A DNA stretch of 64,000 bases from Glutamicibacter uratoxydans (GCF_006539925.1 NZ_BJNY01000018.1:1-64000); one strand, 5' to 3'; positions 25,422 through 34,034 are shown, counted from the first letter of the stretch. Notes: generated from the sequence alone by a model not told the origin. Translations and numbers: made by a program.

Positions 25422-26018
25422 ATGAACACCCCACTGCCTTCCATCAGCGCCCAAGAGCTTAAAACCCTGCTGGATGCGGATTCCCCCATCACCGTGCTGG
25501 ATGTCCGCACCCCTGGTGAATTCGAAGCCATCCACATTCCAGGCTCCTACAACATCCCATTGAATCTATTGTCAGAGCATGCAGATGAGGTCAAGAAAAA
25601 GCTTGCCCAGAAAATTATCCTGGTCTGCCAGTCAGGCAGCCGCGCGACTCAGGCACAGCAGTGCCTGCTGGACTTCGACATCGAGTCCGGCAGCGTCCTG
25701 GCCGGGGGCATCGCCGCCTATGAGAACAGCGGCGGCAGGGTGATCCGCGGCGTGCAGCGCTGGGCCATGGACCGGCAGATGCGAATGACCGCAGGTAGCA
25801 TCGTTCTGTTGAGCATGGCGGGGGCCAAGTTCATCAATCCCAAGCTTGGCTACATTGCCGCGGGCATCGGCGGCGGCTTGGTCTTCTCTGCGCTGCGCAA
25901 CTCCTGCCCAATGATCAGCGCTCTGGCTGTCATGCCATGGAACAAGCCGAAGCACACCAGCACTGCCCTGTCAGGCATCCCCAGCGCCGGTCAGCAGCTG
26001 CTCGGAACAGGGAACTAG
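25422..26018 (+). CDS. Rhodanese with C-terminal DUF2892 membrane region
   Basis: A 198-residue protein. Residues about 10-105 form a rhodanese domain with active-site CQSGSRA. The C-terminal part (about 115-170) contains two hydrophobic segments fitting DUF2892. It would move sulfane sulfur at the membrane. Spacing to the preceding gene is 24 bp and to the next only 3 bp. Confidence 0.85.
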   Translation: MNTPLPSISAQELKTLLDADSPITVLDVRTPGEFEAIHIPGSYNIPLNLLSEHADEVKKKLAQKIILVCQSGSRATQAQQCLLDFDIESGSVLAGGIAAYENSGGRVIRGVQRWAMDRQMRMTAGSIVLLSMAGAKFINPKLGYIAAGIGGGLVFSALRNSCPMISALAVMPWNKPKHTSTALSGIPSAGQQLLGTGN

Positions 26019-26021
26019 CCG

Positions 26022-26873
26022 GTGGTTCTCGAACCAATTCTGCTGCTGGTCCTAGCCTGCTCGATCATCGTGGGCCTGACTTTAGGTCTACTGGGAGGCG
26101 GAGGATCCATCCTCATGGTGCCGCTGCTGAGCTATGTAGCCGGCTTGGATCCCAAGCAGGCGATTACCACCTCTCTGTTCGTGGTGGGCGTGACCTCGAT
26201 TGCCAGCCTGCTGCCTCATGCACGGGCACACAACGTGAAGTGGGGGCCCGGGCTGATCTTCGCCGGGGCGTCGATGAGCGGGGCATTCCTTGGAGGTCTG
26301 GGCAGCTCGCTGATCCCCGGACCGGTACTGATGACAGCATTCGCGGTGATCATGCTGGCCAGCGCTGGGAACATGATCCGCGGACGCAAAAAGTCAGCCG
26401 CGGCACAGCCCGGGCAGCGTTCGCTGATGCTCTTCGCCCCAGCAGGGTTGGCAGTCGGCCTGGTGACAGGACTGGTCGGGGCAGGAGGAGGATTTCTCAT
26501 CGTCCCGGCGCTGGCGCTGCTGGCAGGGCTGAAAATGGCCGAAGCGGTAGGCACGTCGCTGCTGGTCATCACGCTGAATTCGGCGGCGGGCCTGCTCGGC
26601 CACCTAAATTCGACAACAGTCAATTGGCCGCTGGCCTTGGCAATTACGGCTGCCGCGGTTGCCGGTTCGCTGATCGGAGCCCGCTTGACATCCAAGGTTC
26701 CGGAGAAAAAGCTGCGCCGAGGCTTTGGCTACTTCGTATTAGCCATGGGCGTTGTGGTGCTGGTGCAGGAACTGCCGTCCCCAGCAAACCTGATCCTGCC
26801 AGCAGCGGCCCTGGCCGCCGGTTTGGGACGGTTCATCTATCAGCGCAGGCTTCCCGCCGCGCCAAGCAACTAG
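26022..26873 (+). CDS. TauE/SafE family sulfite/thiosulfate exporter
   Basis: A 283-residue integral membrane protein with about eight helices and the two-repeat TauE/SafE layout: LLGGGGSILMVPLL in the first half and LVGAGGGFLIVPAL in the second. Members move sulfite, thiosulfate or sulfonates. In this operon it probably removes the sulfite or thiosulfate formed by the dioxygenase and rhodaneses. It starts at GTG 26022, three bases after the previous stop. Confidence 0.88.
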   Translation: MVLEPILLLVLACSIIVGLTLGLLGGGGSILMVPLLSYVAGLDPKQAITTSLFVVGVTSIASLLPHARAHNVKWGPGLIFAGASMSGAFLGGLGSSLIPGPVLMTAFAVIMLASAGNMIRGRKKSAAAQPGQRSLMLFAPAGLAVGLVTGLVGAGGGFLIVPALALLAGLKMAEAVGTSLLVITLNSAAGLLGHLNSTTVNWPLALAITAAAVAGSLIGARLTSKVPEKKLRRGFGYFVLAMGVVVLVQELPSPANLILPAAALAAGLGRFIYQRRLPAAPSN

Positions 26874-26886
26874 AAAGGCAACGACA

Positions 26887-27246
26887 ATGACAACGGTGGA
26901 ACTGACCGAGGCGAACTTCGCCTCCACAATCCACAGCTCCCCCATGGTCCTGGTAGATTTCTGGGCATCATGGTGCGGACCCTGCCGAAACTTCGCCCCA
27001 ATCTTCGACGGGGCCGCCGCCGGAGAGCAGGACGTAGTCTTCGGCAAGGTGGATACCGAGGCGCAACAGGGGCTCGCCGCTGCGGCGCAGATCACCTCCA
27101 TCCCCACGCTGATGGCATTCAAAGATGGGATACTGGTACATTCCCAGCCCGGAGCGTTGGATGCCAACGCCCTGGAGAGCCTGATCAGCCAGCTGAAGAA
27201 CCTAGATATGACCCGTGTCAAAGCGGAAATGGAAGCAGCCAAGTAG
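26887..27246 (+). CDS. Thioredoxin
   Basis: A 119-residue thioredoxin with the active site WCGPC (Cys30, Cys33) and the cis-Pro loop TSIPTL. A short acidic/basic C-terminal extension ends the protein. In a persulfide operon it would reduce protein persulfides or regenerate the rhodaneses. The ribosome binding site AGAAAGGC is well placed. Confidence 0.9.
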   Translation: MTTVELTEANFASTIHSSPMVLVDFWASWCGPCRNFAPIFDGAAAGEQDVVFGKVDTEAQQGLAAAAQITSIPTLMAFKDGILVHSQPGALDANALESLISQLKNLDMTRVKAEMEAAK

Positions 27247-27266
27247 CTTCCGCCAAGGAGAAGACC

Positions 27267-27545
27267 ATGCGAAACGCAGACGCAGCAACCCAGAAGCGCA
27301 TCCTCAACCGCCTCAAGCGGGCGCGCGGACAGCTTGATGCTGTCATCAACGCCGTAGAAGGCGACAGTTCCTGCCGCGAGGTCGTCACCCAGCTGTCGGC
27401 GGTGTCCACCGCCCTGGACCGCGCCGGTTTCGCCATCGTCTCCACCGCAATGCAGTACTGCATTGCAGACCCAGAAAAAACTGCAGAGGAAGAAGACGGC
27501 TTGACCGTCGAAGAGCTGGAAAAGCTCTTCCTCTCGCTGTCCTAA
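27267..27545 (+). CDS. CsoR-family repressor, persulfide-sensing (CstR-like)
   Basis: A 92-residue CsoR-family protein. Cys36 (DSSCREVV) and Cys65 (AMQYC) align with the two cysteines of CsoR, but position 61 is Ala instead of the copper-ligand His. This C-x-C pattern without His is what distinguishes persulfide-sensing CstR from copper-sensing CsoR. AAGGAGAAG precedes the ATG. It probably represses the operator at 23955-23970, making the operon autoregulated. Confidence 0.88.
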   Translation: MRNADAATQKRILNRLKRARGQLDAVINAVEGDSSCREVVTQLSAVSTALDRAGFAIVSTAMQYCIADPEKTAEEEDGLTVEELEKLFLSLS

Positions 27546-27575
27546 TTACCGGGCAACCGCCCGAAAGGAGGCACC

Positions 27576-27737
27576 ATGTGCCGTCAGGTTCAATGCAAGG
27601 TCTGCCAGAAGACCACCTGGGCTGGCTGCGGCCAGCACGTTGATGCTGTCATGAAGGGCGTACGAGCCAGCGACCGTTGCCAAGGTCATGAGAACGAACC
27701 GAAGACCGGGTTCTTCTCCAAGCTCTTCGGCCGCTAA
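27576..27737 (+). CDS. 53-residue Cys-rich small protein
   Basis: Reads MCRQVQCKVCQKTTWAGCGQ, then HVDAVMKGVR, and ends in FFSKLFGR. Five Cys (2, 7, 10, 18, 35) and two His suggest a zinc knuckle. AAAGGAGG lies at ideal distance from the ATG. It is the last gene of the persulfide operon, 30 bp after the repressor gene. Short proteins with the pattern MCR-x3-C-x2-C-x6-7-GCGQHV are familiar from actinobacteria as uncharacterised proteins. Whether it senses sulfur species or is a general zinc protein is unknown. Confidence 0.75.
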   Translation: MCRQVQCKVCQKTTWAGCGQHVDAVMKGVRASDRCQGHENEPKTGFFSKLFGR

Positions 27738-27749
27738 CCCCGCAGATCT

Positions 27750-27785
27750 CCATCGGCAGATGCGCACCCCAGCACCTGCCGATGG
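27750..27785 (+). terminator. Hairpin ending the persulfide operon
   Basis: CCATCGGCAG (27750-27759) pairs perfectly with CTGCCGATGG (27776-27785). There is no U-tract. It is the only notable structure in the 224-bp gap before ddh. Confidence 0.55.
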
Positions 27786-27961
27786 CTGGTTAACAATGGG
27801 TTGCACAATTGAGCCGCAGCGCCGCCTTTTGAAATAATCCAGGTAGTTCATCTGAATGACAACTACGCCGGTCATGTTTTGCAGGCGCCTTGAAACACGG
27901 ATCTGATTTGGCTTGCGGTTGTCCATATAGGCCACCTATTTCCAAAGGAAACAGCATTTTT

Positions 27962-28945
27962 ATGTCATCAAAGATCCGCATCGGAATCGCCGGCTACGGC
28001 AACCTCGGCCGAGGCGTACAGGCGGCCATCGCCAAGAACAGCGACATGGAACTGGTCGGCGTCTACAGCCGCCGCGACCCGAGCGGCCTTCAGCTCGCTA
28101 CCGATGCCCCGCGCTTCCACGTGGACGAGCTGGCCGCGCACACTAATGACATCGATGTGCTGATCCTGTGCGGCGGGTCCCGCTCCGACCTGCCCGAACA
28201 GGGGCCGAAGTACGCCGCCCTGTTCAACACCGTGGACAGCTTCGACACCCACGCGCGCATCCCCGAATACTTTGAAACCGTGGACGCCCCGGCCAAGGCC
28301 GCCGGCAAGACCGCGCTGATCTCCGCCGGCTGGGATCCTGGCATGTTCTCCATCAACCGCGTCTACGGCGAAGCGCTGCTGCCCGACGGGGAAACCTACA
28401 CTTTCTGGGGCCGCGGGCTGAGCCAGGGCCACTCGGACGCCATCCGCCGCGTGCCAGGCGTGGCGGCCGGCGTGCAGTACACGATCCCGAGCACCGAGGC
28501 CATCGAGAAGGTCCGCGCAGGCCTGCGCCCGACGCTGAGCACCCGTGAAAAGCACCAGCGCGAATGCTATGTGGTCTTGGAGGAAGGCGCGGACGCCGAA
28601 GCCGTGCGCGAAGCAATCGTCACCATGGAGCACTACTTCGACCAGTACGACACCACGGTGAACTTCATCGACGCCCAGACGCTGGCAGCTGAGCACTCGG
28701 ATATGCCACATGGCGGCTTCGTGATCCGCTCGGGCAACACCAGCGATGAGCAGAAGCAAGTCATCGAGTATTCGCTGGCGCTGGGTTCGAACCCGGAGTT
28801 CACTTCCAGCGTGCTGGTCGCCTACGCCCGCGCCGTGCACCGCATGAACCAGGCGGGCGTCACCGGCGCCCAGACGGTCTTCGACGTGGCCCCGGGCCTG
28901 CTCTCGCAGAAGTCCGCCGCCCAGCTGCGCGCAGAAATGCTCTAA
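27962..28945 (+). CDS. ddh: meso-Diaminopimelate D-dehydrogenase
   Basis: A 327-residue NADPH enzyme that aminates tetrahydrodipicolinate directly to meso-diaminopimelate, the one-step route to lysine and, in some species, peptidoglycan. The N-terminal Rossmann motif is GYGNLGRG (11-18); CGGSRSDLPEQGP, SAGWDPGMFSINR and FWGRGLSQGHSDAIRR are characteristic. Length is typical. Standing alone, it ends in a strong terminator. Its presence in the same 20 kb as a lysine-degrading locus is notable but the two are not linked in one operon. Confidence 0.93.
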   Translation: MSSKIRIGIAGYGNLGRGVQAAIAKNSDMELVGVYSRRDPSGLQLATDAPRFHVDELAAHTNDIDVLILCGGSRSDLPEQGPKYAALFNTVDSFDTHARIPEYFETVDAPAKAAGKTALISAGWDPGMFSINRVYGEALLPDGETYTFWGRGLSQGHSDAIRRVPGVAAGVQYTIPSTEAIEKVRAGLRPTLSTREKHQRECYVVLEEGADAEAVREAIVTMEHYFDQYDTTVNFIDAQTLAAEHSDMPHGGFVIRSGNTSDEQKQVIEYSLALGSNPEFTSSVLVAYARAVHRMNQAGVTGAQTVFDVAPGLLSQKSAAQLRAEML

Positions 28946-28954
28946 AAAGCTCAC

Positions 28955-28997
28955 GCTGTCCCGCAGATCCGTCGAGGTCTGCGGGACAGCCTTGTTT
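28955..28997 (+). terminator. Terminator of ddh
   Basis: GCTGTCCCGCAGA (28955-28967) pairs perfectly over 13 bp with TCTGCGGGACAGC (28978-28990), followed by CTTGTTT. It separates ddh from the convergent thioesterase gene. Confidence 0.9.
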
Positions 28998-29005
28998 AAG
29001 CCTGT

Positions 29006-29437
29006 TTAAGCTTCGGCCTGATCGAACTGCCGTTCGCTGAGCCAAGCGCGTTCAGACTCATCCAGCTTGCGCGGTGTTTTCCCGTCGCTGGAGAGGACCA
29101 CCATGACGTTGCTGCCGTCAAACACCGGGTGCCCGTCCTGGTAGCCGATGTGGCGCACGGTAAACGACGAGGAGCCAATGCGCTGCACTCCAACGCGGAC
29201 GGTGAGCTTCGAGGTGTAGTAAACCGGGCGCAGGTAGTCCACGATCAGCGACGCAACCACCAGCCCGTCGGGAAACAGCGTTGATGGCTGGTGGCGCCCG
29301 GACCAGCGCAGCCTGGCTTCCTCGATCAGGGTTACGACCCTTGCGTTGTTCACATGGCCCAGGACGTCTAGGTCGCTCCAGCGTACGGTGATTTCAAGTT
29401 CCTGGCCGCCGCTGGGAAGTTGTGCAGTTCTGCTCAT
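29006..29437 (-). CDS. Acyl-CoA thioesterase, hotdog fold (YbgC/FcbC type)
   Basis: A 143-residue single hotdog domain. The catalytic-loop pattern WSDLDVLGHVNNARVVTLIEEAR is diagnostic of the 4-hydroxybenzoyl-CoA thioesterase/YbgC branch, with Asp and His in the usual places. The substrate is not predictable. The start precedes a short gap to the next minus-strand gene. Confidence 0.88.
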   Translation of the reverse strand: MSRTAQLPSGGQELEITVRWSDLDVLGHVNNARVVTLIEEARLRWSGRHQPSTLFPDGLVVASLIVDYLRPVYYTSKLTVRVGVQRIGSSSFTVRHIGYQDGHPVFDGSNVMVVLSSDGKTPRKLDESERAWLSERQFDQAEA

Positions 29438-29472
29438 GTGTTTATTTCAGCAAAGAACTGCTGTGCGATCGA

Positions 29473-29925
29473 CTATCTGGGTGATACCCCTGCTTTTTCC
29501 CAATCAGCAGCTGGCCCCGGAACCAGAAAGAAGATCTGATGCAGAGCTGGTTCTTCGGCGGCTTCGAGCACCGCGGCTCGGGCCGGATCCCGCAGCATCA
29601 GCTTGCCCAGCAGGTGCTCCCGTTCAATGTCCCGCTGGCCGCTGGACAGCTCCATGAATTCGCCACGCCGCCCTTGCGGCGGACGCAAGATTTTGGACGC
29701 GTCGAAGTGGTAGCCGCGCTGCTGGGCTTCGTCCCAGATCCCTTGCAGGTAATGGCCGATAGCCACCAATGGTTCGGGCTGTTCTTTGAAGCGCACCAGC
29801 TGCGGGTGTTCGGTGTAGCCCCGGGTTTCACCGGCAAGGACCTTCTGCGCCAGCAGCGTTTCACGCCAACAGGCAACCAGTCCTTTGGCGTCTAAAAGTG
29901 AGGGGTGCAGGGACCACAATCGCAT
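29473..29925 (-). CDS. Pyrimidine dimer DNA glycosylase family protein
   Basis: A 150-residue protein whose start MRLWSLHPSLLDAKGLVACW and the following segments (TRGYTEHPQLVRF, HYLQGIWDEAQQRGYHFD) fit the pyrimidine dimer DNA glycosylase/endonuclease V family. Such enzymes excise UV photoproducts. It is 21 bp downstream of the DUF779 gene on the same strand, but functional linkage is not evident. Confidence 0.75.
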   Translation of the reverse strand: MRLWSLHPSLLDAKGLVACWRETLLAQKVLAGETRGYTEHPQLVRFKEQPEPLVAIGHYLQGIWDEAQQRGYHFDASKILRPPQGRRGEFMELSSGQRDIEREHLLGKLMLRDPARAAVLEAAEEPALHQIFFLVPGPAADWEKAGVSPR

Positions 29926-29946
29926 GTCCCTAGTCTAGGGAAGCCT

Positions 29947-30360
29947 TCAGGCGGTGGGGAACTCGATGATTTCGCTGCGGATCAAGAACCGCTTGCCTTC
30001 AGGCGCTTCAACAGAGAATCCGGAGCCGCGCCCGGTGACCACGTCCACGGTGAGTTTTGTGTGCTTCCAATACTCAAACTGCTCCTTGGACATCCAGAAG
30101 TCGATGTCCCCCAGCTTCTGCCCTTCGCTGTCGTCCAGCTGCAATACCCCCAGGCGGATATCGGCATCTCCCGTGCGGAACTCGCCGGCCGGATAGCACA
30201 TGGGAGACGAGCCGTCGCAGCAGCCGCCCGACTGGTGGAACATCAGTGGACCGTGGATGCTCCAGAGTTTGCGCAGCAGCTCTAGCGACTGCTCGGTGAA
30301 GGCGACCCGTGAAAAGTCTTCTCCGGCAATGGCCGCACTGGTTTCGGTCACGCTGCTCAT
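29947..30360 (-). CDS. DUF779 protein associated with aldehyde dehydrogenase
   Basis: A 137-residue protein with the DUF779 signature FHQSGGCCDGSSPMCYPAG, a Cys-rich segment that could bind metal. These genes commonly lie next to acetaldehyde/aldehyde dehydrogenases, as here. AAAGGAG precedes the ATG. Its function is unknown. A long hairpin lies between it and the dehydrogenase. Confidence 0.88.
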   Translation of the reverse strand: MSSVTETSAAIAGEDFSRVAFTEQSLELLRKLWSIHGPLMFHQSGGCCDGSSPMCYPAGEFRTGDADIRLGVLQLDDSEGQKLGDIDFWMSKEQFEYWKHTKLTVDVVTGRGSGFSVEAPEGKRFLIRSEIIEFPTA

Positions 30361-30447
30361 GACATGTACTCCTTTGGATTTCCGAAAGCTGTACCCACAG
30401 CCAGTGTCCGCTTTCCGGGGCGAATTTGCGACAGCCTCCGGAAATAG

Positions 30448-30498
30448 CCCAAGGGCTCCGGGGCGGGAAACGGCATCCCGCGCCCCGGAACCCTTGGG
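30448..30498. other. Long intercistronic hairpin between aldehyde dehydrogenase and DUF779
   Basis: CCCAAGGG (30448-30455) and CCCTTGGG (30491-30498) plus TCCGGGGCG (30457-30465) and CGCCCCGGA (30481-30489) form a 17-bp stem with one mismatch. No U-tract follows. It may attenuate expression of the downstream gene or protect the dehydrogenase mRNA. Confidence 0.65.
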
Positions 30499-30509
30499 AA
30501 TGCACTTCT

Positions 30510-32033
30510 TTAGAAGAAGCCGAGCTTGCCTTCTGCGTAGGAGACGAGCAGGTTCTTGGTCTGCTGGTAGTGGTCAAGCATCATCAGGTGGTTCTCGCGG
30601 CCGATGCCCGATGACTTGTAGCCGCCGAAGGCCGAGTGCGCCGGGTAGGCGTGGTACTGGTTGACCCAGACGCGTCCGGCCTGGATGGCGCGGCCGGCAC
30701 GGTAGGCGGTGTTGCCCTCGCGGCTCCATACGCCGGCGCCCAGGCCGTAGAGGGTGTCGTTGGCGATGGAGATCGCGTCGTCATAGTCCTTGAACTTGGC
30801 CACCGCGACCACCGGGCCGAAGATCTCCTCCTGGAAGATGCGCATGTTGTTGGTGCCCTCGAAGATGGTCGGCTGGACGTAGAAGCCTTCGGCCAGATCG
30901 CCGCCCAGATCCGCGCGGGCGCCGCCGGTGAGCACCTTGGCGCCCTCGGCCTTGCCGATGTCCAGGTAGGAGAGGATCTTCTCCAGCTGGTCGTTGGACG
31001 CCTGGGCGCCCATCATGGTGTCGGTATCCAGCGGGTTGCCCTGCTTGATGGCCTGGGTGCGGGCTACGACCTTCTCCATGAACTCGCCGTAGATGCTCTC
31101 CTGGATCAGTGCACGCGATGGGCAGGTGCAGACCTCGCCCTGGTTCAGCGCGAACATCGTGAAGCCTTCTTGGGCCTTGTCATAGAAGGCGTCGTCTTTG
31201 GCTGCCACGTCCTCGAAGAACAGGTTCGGCGATTTGCCGCCGAGCTCAAGGGTGACAGGAATGAGGTTTTCCGAAGCGTACTGCATGATCAGACGGCCGG
31301 TGGTGGTCTCGCCGGTGAAGGCGATCTTGCGGATGCGCTTGTTGGAAGCCAGCGGCTTGCCCGCCTCCACGCCGAAGCCGTTGACGATGTTGACCACGCC
31401 GGCAGGCAGCAGGTCGCCGATCAGCTCGAAGAGCACCATGATGCTCACCGGGGTCTGCTCGGCAGGCTTGAGCACCACCGCGTTGCCGGCGGCGAGCGCC
31501 GGGGCCAGCTTCCAGGTGGCCATGAGGATCGGGAAGTTCCACGGGATGATCTGGCCGACCACGCCCAGCGGCTCATGGTAGTGGTAGGCGGTGGTGTCGT
31601 CGTCGATCTGCGAGAGGGTGCCCTCCTGGGCGCGGATGGCACCGGCGAAGTAGCGGAAGTGGTCCACCGCCAGCGGGAGGTCGGCGTTCAGGGTTTCGCG
31701 CACCGCCTTGCCGTTGTCCCAGGTTTCTGCAACCGCCAGCATTTCGAGGTTCTCCTCGATGCGGTCTGCGATCTTGTTCAGGATGACTGCGCGTTCTGCC
31801 GGGCTGGTTTTGCCCCAGGCAGGGGCTGCGGCGTGGGCGGCGTCCAGTGCTGTTTCAATGTCTTCTGCGGTGGAGCGGGCTACCTCGCAGAAGGGCTTGC
31901 CGGTGACGGGGCTGACGTTCTCGAAGTACATGCCCTTGGCTGGGGCGACCCACTGCCCGCCGATGTAGTTCTCATAGCGGGACTTGAAATTGACCAGTGC
32001 ACCATCGGTGTTCGGGTTTGCGTAGACAGCCAT
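30510..32033 (-). CDS. NAD-dependent aldehyde dehydrogenase (ExaC/AldA type)
   Basis: A 507-residue aldehyde dehydrogenase. Catalytic Glu263 (LELGGKSPN) and Cys302 (GEVCTCPSR) are present, as are the cofactor motif FTGETTTGR and PWNFP. It fits the acetaldehyde dehydrogenases that act after alcohol oxidation. ATG 32033 is preceded by AAAGGAG; a longer frame upstream has no signal. Upstream on the same strand is a GAF-domain regulator, as in many exaC/acoR-like loci. Confidence 0.93.
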   Translation of the reverse strand: MAVYANPNTDGALVNFKSRYENYIGGQWVAPAKGMYFENVSPVTGKPFCEVARSTAEDIETALDAAHAAAPAWGKTSPAERAVILNKIADRIEENLEMLAVAETWDNGKAVRETLNADLPLAVDHFRYFAGAIRAQEGTLSQIDDDTTAYHYHEPLGVVGQIIPWNFPILMATWKLAPALAAGNAVVLKPAEQTPVSIMVLFELIGDLLPAGVVNIVNGFGVEAGKPLASNKRIRKIAFTGETTTGRLIMQYASENLIPVTLELGGKSPNLFFEDVAAKDDAFYDKAQEGFTMFALNQGEVCTCPSRALIQESIYGEFMEKVVARTQAIKQGNPLDTDTMMGAQASNDQLEKILSYLDIGKAEGAKVLTGGARADLGGDLAEGFYVQPTIFEGTNNMRIFQEEIFGPVVAVAKFKDYDDAISIANDTLYGLGAGVWSREGNTAYRAGRAIQAGRVWVNQYHAYPAHSAFGGYKSSGIGRENHLMMLDHYQQTKNLLVSYAEGKLGFF

Positions 32034-32162
32034 TGTCCTGACTCCTTTGTCCAAAGTTCCTGCTGCGGCACCTGACCGCAAGACCTTGGTTGTGAGCGTA
32101 GTCACGCAAAGGTTGCAAGAAGGTTGCATGCCTGCCGAGCACCCTGCCCGCTCCGCAGCTCA

Positions 32163-33407
32163 TCAGGCTTCGAGCGCCTCGATTTCCGCGACCAGCAGCG
32201 GACGCACCGGAGAATCCAGCGGCAGCTCGCGCAGCGAAGCCAAGAGCAGCTGGGAGTCCGCGCTCTGCCGCCCGAGACGCAGCAGCTGCTGCGCGGATCC
32301 GCGGTCAAGGACGATTTCCCGCAGGGCAATCTGCGCACGGCAGCGCAACGCTGCGATGCCTGGCGCTTGGGAACGCACAAGGATCTCAGCAGGGTAAAGC
32401 TGCAGCGCCCGTTCCAGATCGCCGTCTTCCATGGCACTCCAGAGCCGGGTCAACGTCGTTTGAAGCTGCCACTGCAACCGGTAAGGACGGGCTGCGATGC
32501 GGCGGAATGGAGAATCAGCCAGGAACTTGCGCAAACGGACCAGCTCAGAGCGCAAAGTTCCCTCGGAGGCCCCGTCGGGCTGCTCGAACAATTCCTCAAC
32601 GAGCTGGGCGCTGTTCAGCCCCCGGGGATGAGCGGCAAGCACCGTCAGGATTTCAGCGTGACGCAGCGATATCGGCTTGCCCGAAAGTCGCGGCCCGTCG
32701 CTGGCGCAGAGGTCAAGGAAATCCTCATCAGGCCGTTCCATGGCAAGCGCCGGCAGCAATAGCTGTCCTTCCGCAGCTGACACCGCCGCCTGAAGCAAAG
32801 GCAGGGAGTGCACAGCGACAGCGTCAGCTCCGCCGGTCAGGTCAACCACCCCGATGATGCGTCCGGTCTGCGGGTTGCGAATCGGCACCGCAGAACAATT
32901 CAAATGATGCACACGCTCTGAAAGGTGCTCGGCGCCAGAGACTTGAACACCTCTTCCTGTGGCAAGCGCAACCCCTGGGGCCGATGTGCCCACCGAGGAT
33001 TCCCTCCAGTTGGCCCCCTCACTGAATCCGACGTCCTCAGCGCCATTCATTGCGCCCCTGCTGCCGGCAACCCAGAGCAACGTTCCCTGAGCATCGGCAA
33101 GGGCTACCAGCAGATTGGCGTCGCTGGCAGCGGGAACCAGCAGCTTTTCGAAAACCGGCCAGATACGCTGCAGCTCACTGCGTTCCCGAGCCAGACGAAG
33201 GCTGTCATCACTGAGCATCGGAGGATGGCCGATCTGCACAGGGCTCGACAGGGAACGCCGCCACGATTCTCGTACGACACTTCTCAAGGGAAGCGCATCA
33301 AGGTCAGCCTGATGCGATCCCAATAGTTCGTGAGCCTTGCGCGCTCGGCTCGCCGCGGTCAACCAGTCCATACCTGCTTCGCCCACCGTGACTCCAGATG
33401 CCTGCAT
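32163..33407 (-). CDS. GAF-domain transcriptional regulator, AcoR-like without an AAA domain
   Basis: A 414-residue protein. The N-terminal ESWRRS motif and a GAF domain (about 90-215, with GANWRESSVGTSAPGVAL and HHLNCSAVPIRNP) match the sensor half of AcoR-type regulators. There is no sigma-54 AAA domain; instead residues about 255-320 form a winged-helix-like segment (SLRHAEILTVLAAHPRGLNS). It probably controls the aldehyde dehydrogenase gene 130 bp downstream. Met13 (33371) is an alternative start, since neither has a good ribosome binding site. Confidence 0.75.
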   Translation of the reverse strand: MQASGVTVGEAGMDWLTAASRARKAHELLGSHQADLDALPLRSVVRESWRRSLSSPVQIGHPPMLSDDSLRLARERSELQRIWPVFEKLLVPAASDANLLVALADAQGTLLWVAGSRGAMNGAEDVGFSEGANWRESSVGTSAPGVALATGRGVQVSGAEHLSERVHHLNCSAVPIRNPQTGRIIGVVDLTGGADAVAVHSLPLLQAAVSAAEGQLLLPALAMERPDEDFLDLCASDGPRLSGKPISLRHAEILTVLAAHPRGLNSAQLVEELFEQPDGASEGTLRSELVRLRKFLADSPFRRIAARPYRLQWQLQTTLTRLWSAMEDGDLERALQLYPAEILVRSQAPGIAALRCRAQIALREIVLDRGSAQQLLRLGRQSADSQLLLASLRELPLDSPVRPLLVAEIEALEA

Positions 33408-33570
33408 AACACCGTCATAACGCGGGTCACATTTCCCGCGCGTAGCTTACACACTAGGCCATGCGGTCGGGGATTTGTAACAATCATCCCGCTGATGCAG
33501 CTCGAAAACCCCAGATCCTTGTTCGAGATGGCCACCTAATCGCAAGTCACCCATTCACCCTAGTTGATTT

Positions 33571-33592
33571 TACATCTAAATTATTAGATGTA
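33571..33592. promoter_or_regulatory. 22-bp palindrome TACATCTAA-4-TTAGATGTA
   Basis: Perfect 9-bp arms around ATTA, in the 278-bp divergent gap between the GAF regulator and the ArsR gene. The shape is that of a MarR- or TetR-type operator. It is distinct in sequence from the ArsR operator 80 bp downstream, so a second regulator probably acts here. Confidence 0.6.
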
Positions 33593-33673
33593 TTGTCGCC
33601 CTGTTTAATTCATGGTCAAATCAGTGGAAACAAAGTGTACGCGCCCCCTTCCCTTCACCTCGCGGCAGGAGTA

Positions 33674-33697
33674 ATATACAACCAAATGGTTGTATAT
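33674..33697 (+). promoter_or_regulatory. 24-bp operator overlapping the ArsR start codon
   Basis: Arms ATATACAACCA (33674-33684) and TGGTTGTATAT (33687-33697) surround AA and form a perfect dyad. The ATG at 33686 lies inside. TAATAT (33672-33677) has the spacing of a -10 box to a transcript starting at or near the ATG. It is almost certainly the autoregulatory site of the ArsR protein. Confidence 0.75.
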
Positions 33698-34024
33698 GTT
33701 TTGAGCGATGAACAGGTTAACAAGGTCTTCCGCGCCTTGGCAGACGCCACACGACGAGATATCGTGCGGCGGACGTTGAGCGCAGAAGTGCGTGTGAGCG
33801 ACCTCGCCGCTGCCTACGACATGTCGTTTGCTGCGGTGCAGAAGCACGTGGCCGCTCTTGAGGAGGCAGGCCTAGTTACCAAAATCGCACGTGGCCGCGA
33901 GCGTATTGTCCGCGGCCAGCCGGACACCATCCGGCACGTCCAAGAATTGCTCACCACCTACGAGGACATCTGGCGCCAGCGGATCAGCCGACTCGACGAC
34001 TTCCTCGCAGATGAAACCAGCTAA
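33686..34024 (+). CDS. ArsR family repressor (HTH_20)
   Basis: A 112-residue ArsR-type winged-helix protein (VFRALADATRRDIVRR, VSDLAAAYDMSFAAVQKHVAALEEAGLV). No metal-binding Cys cluster is present, as in ArsR proteins that accompany SRPBCC genes. The ATG lies inside the operator palindrome and no Shine-Dalgarno is possible, so the mRNA is probably leaderless; a TTG start at residue 6 is an alternative. The SRPBCC gene follows after 10 bp. Confidence 0.85.
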   Translation: MVVYVLSDEQVNKVFRALADATRRDIVRRTLSAEVRVSDLAAAYDMSFAAVQKHVAALEEAGLVTKIARGRERIVRGQPDTIRHVQELLTTYEDIWRQRISRLDDFLADETS

Positions 34025-34034
34025 GGATTTCGCC

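Noticed and set aside
30636-32075. Open frame antisense to the aldehyde dehydrogenase
   Set aside because: Mirror of a conserved gene; the translation has no recognisable motif.
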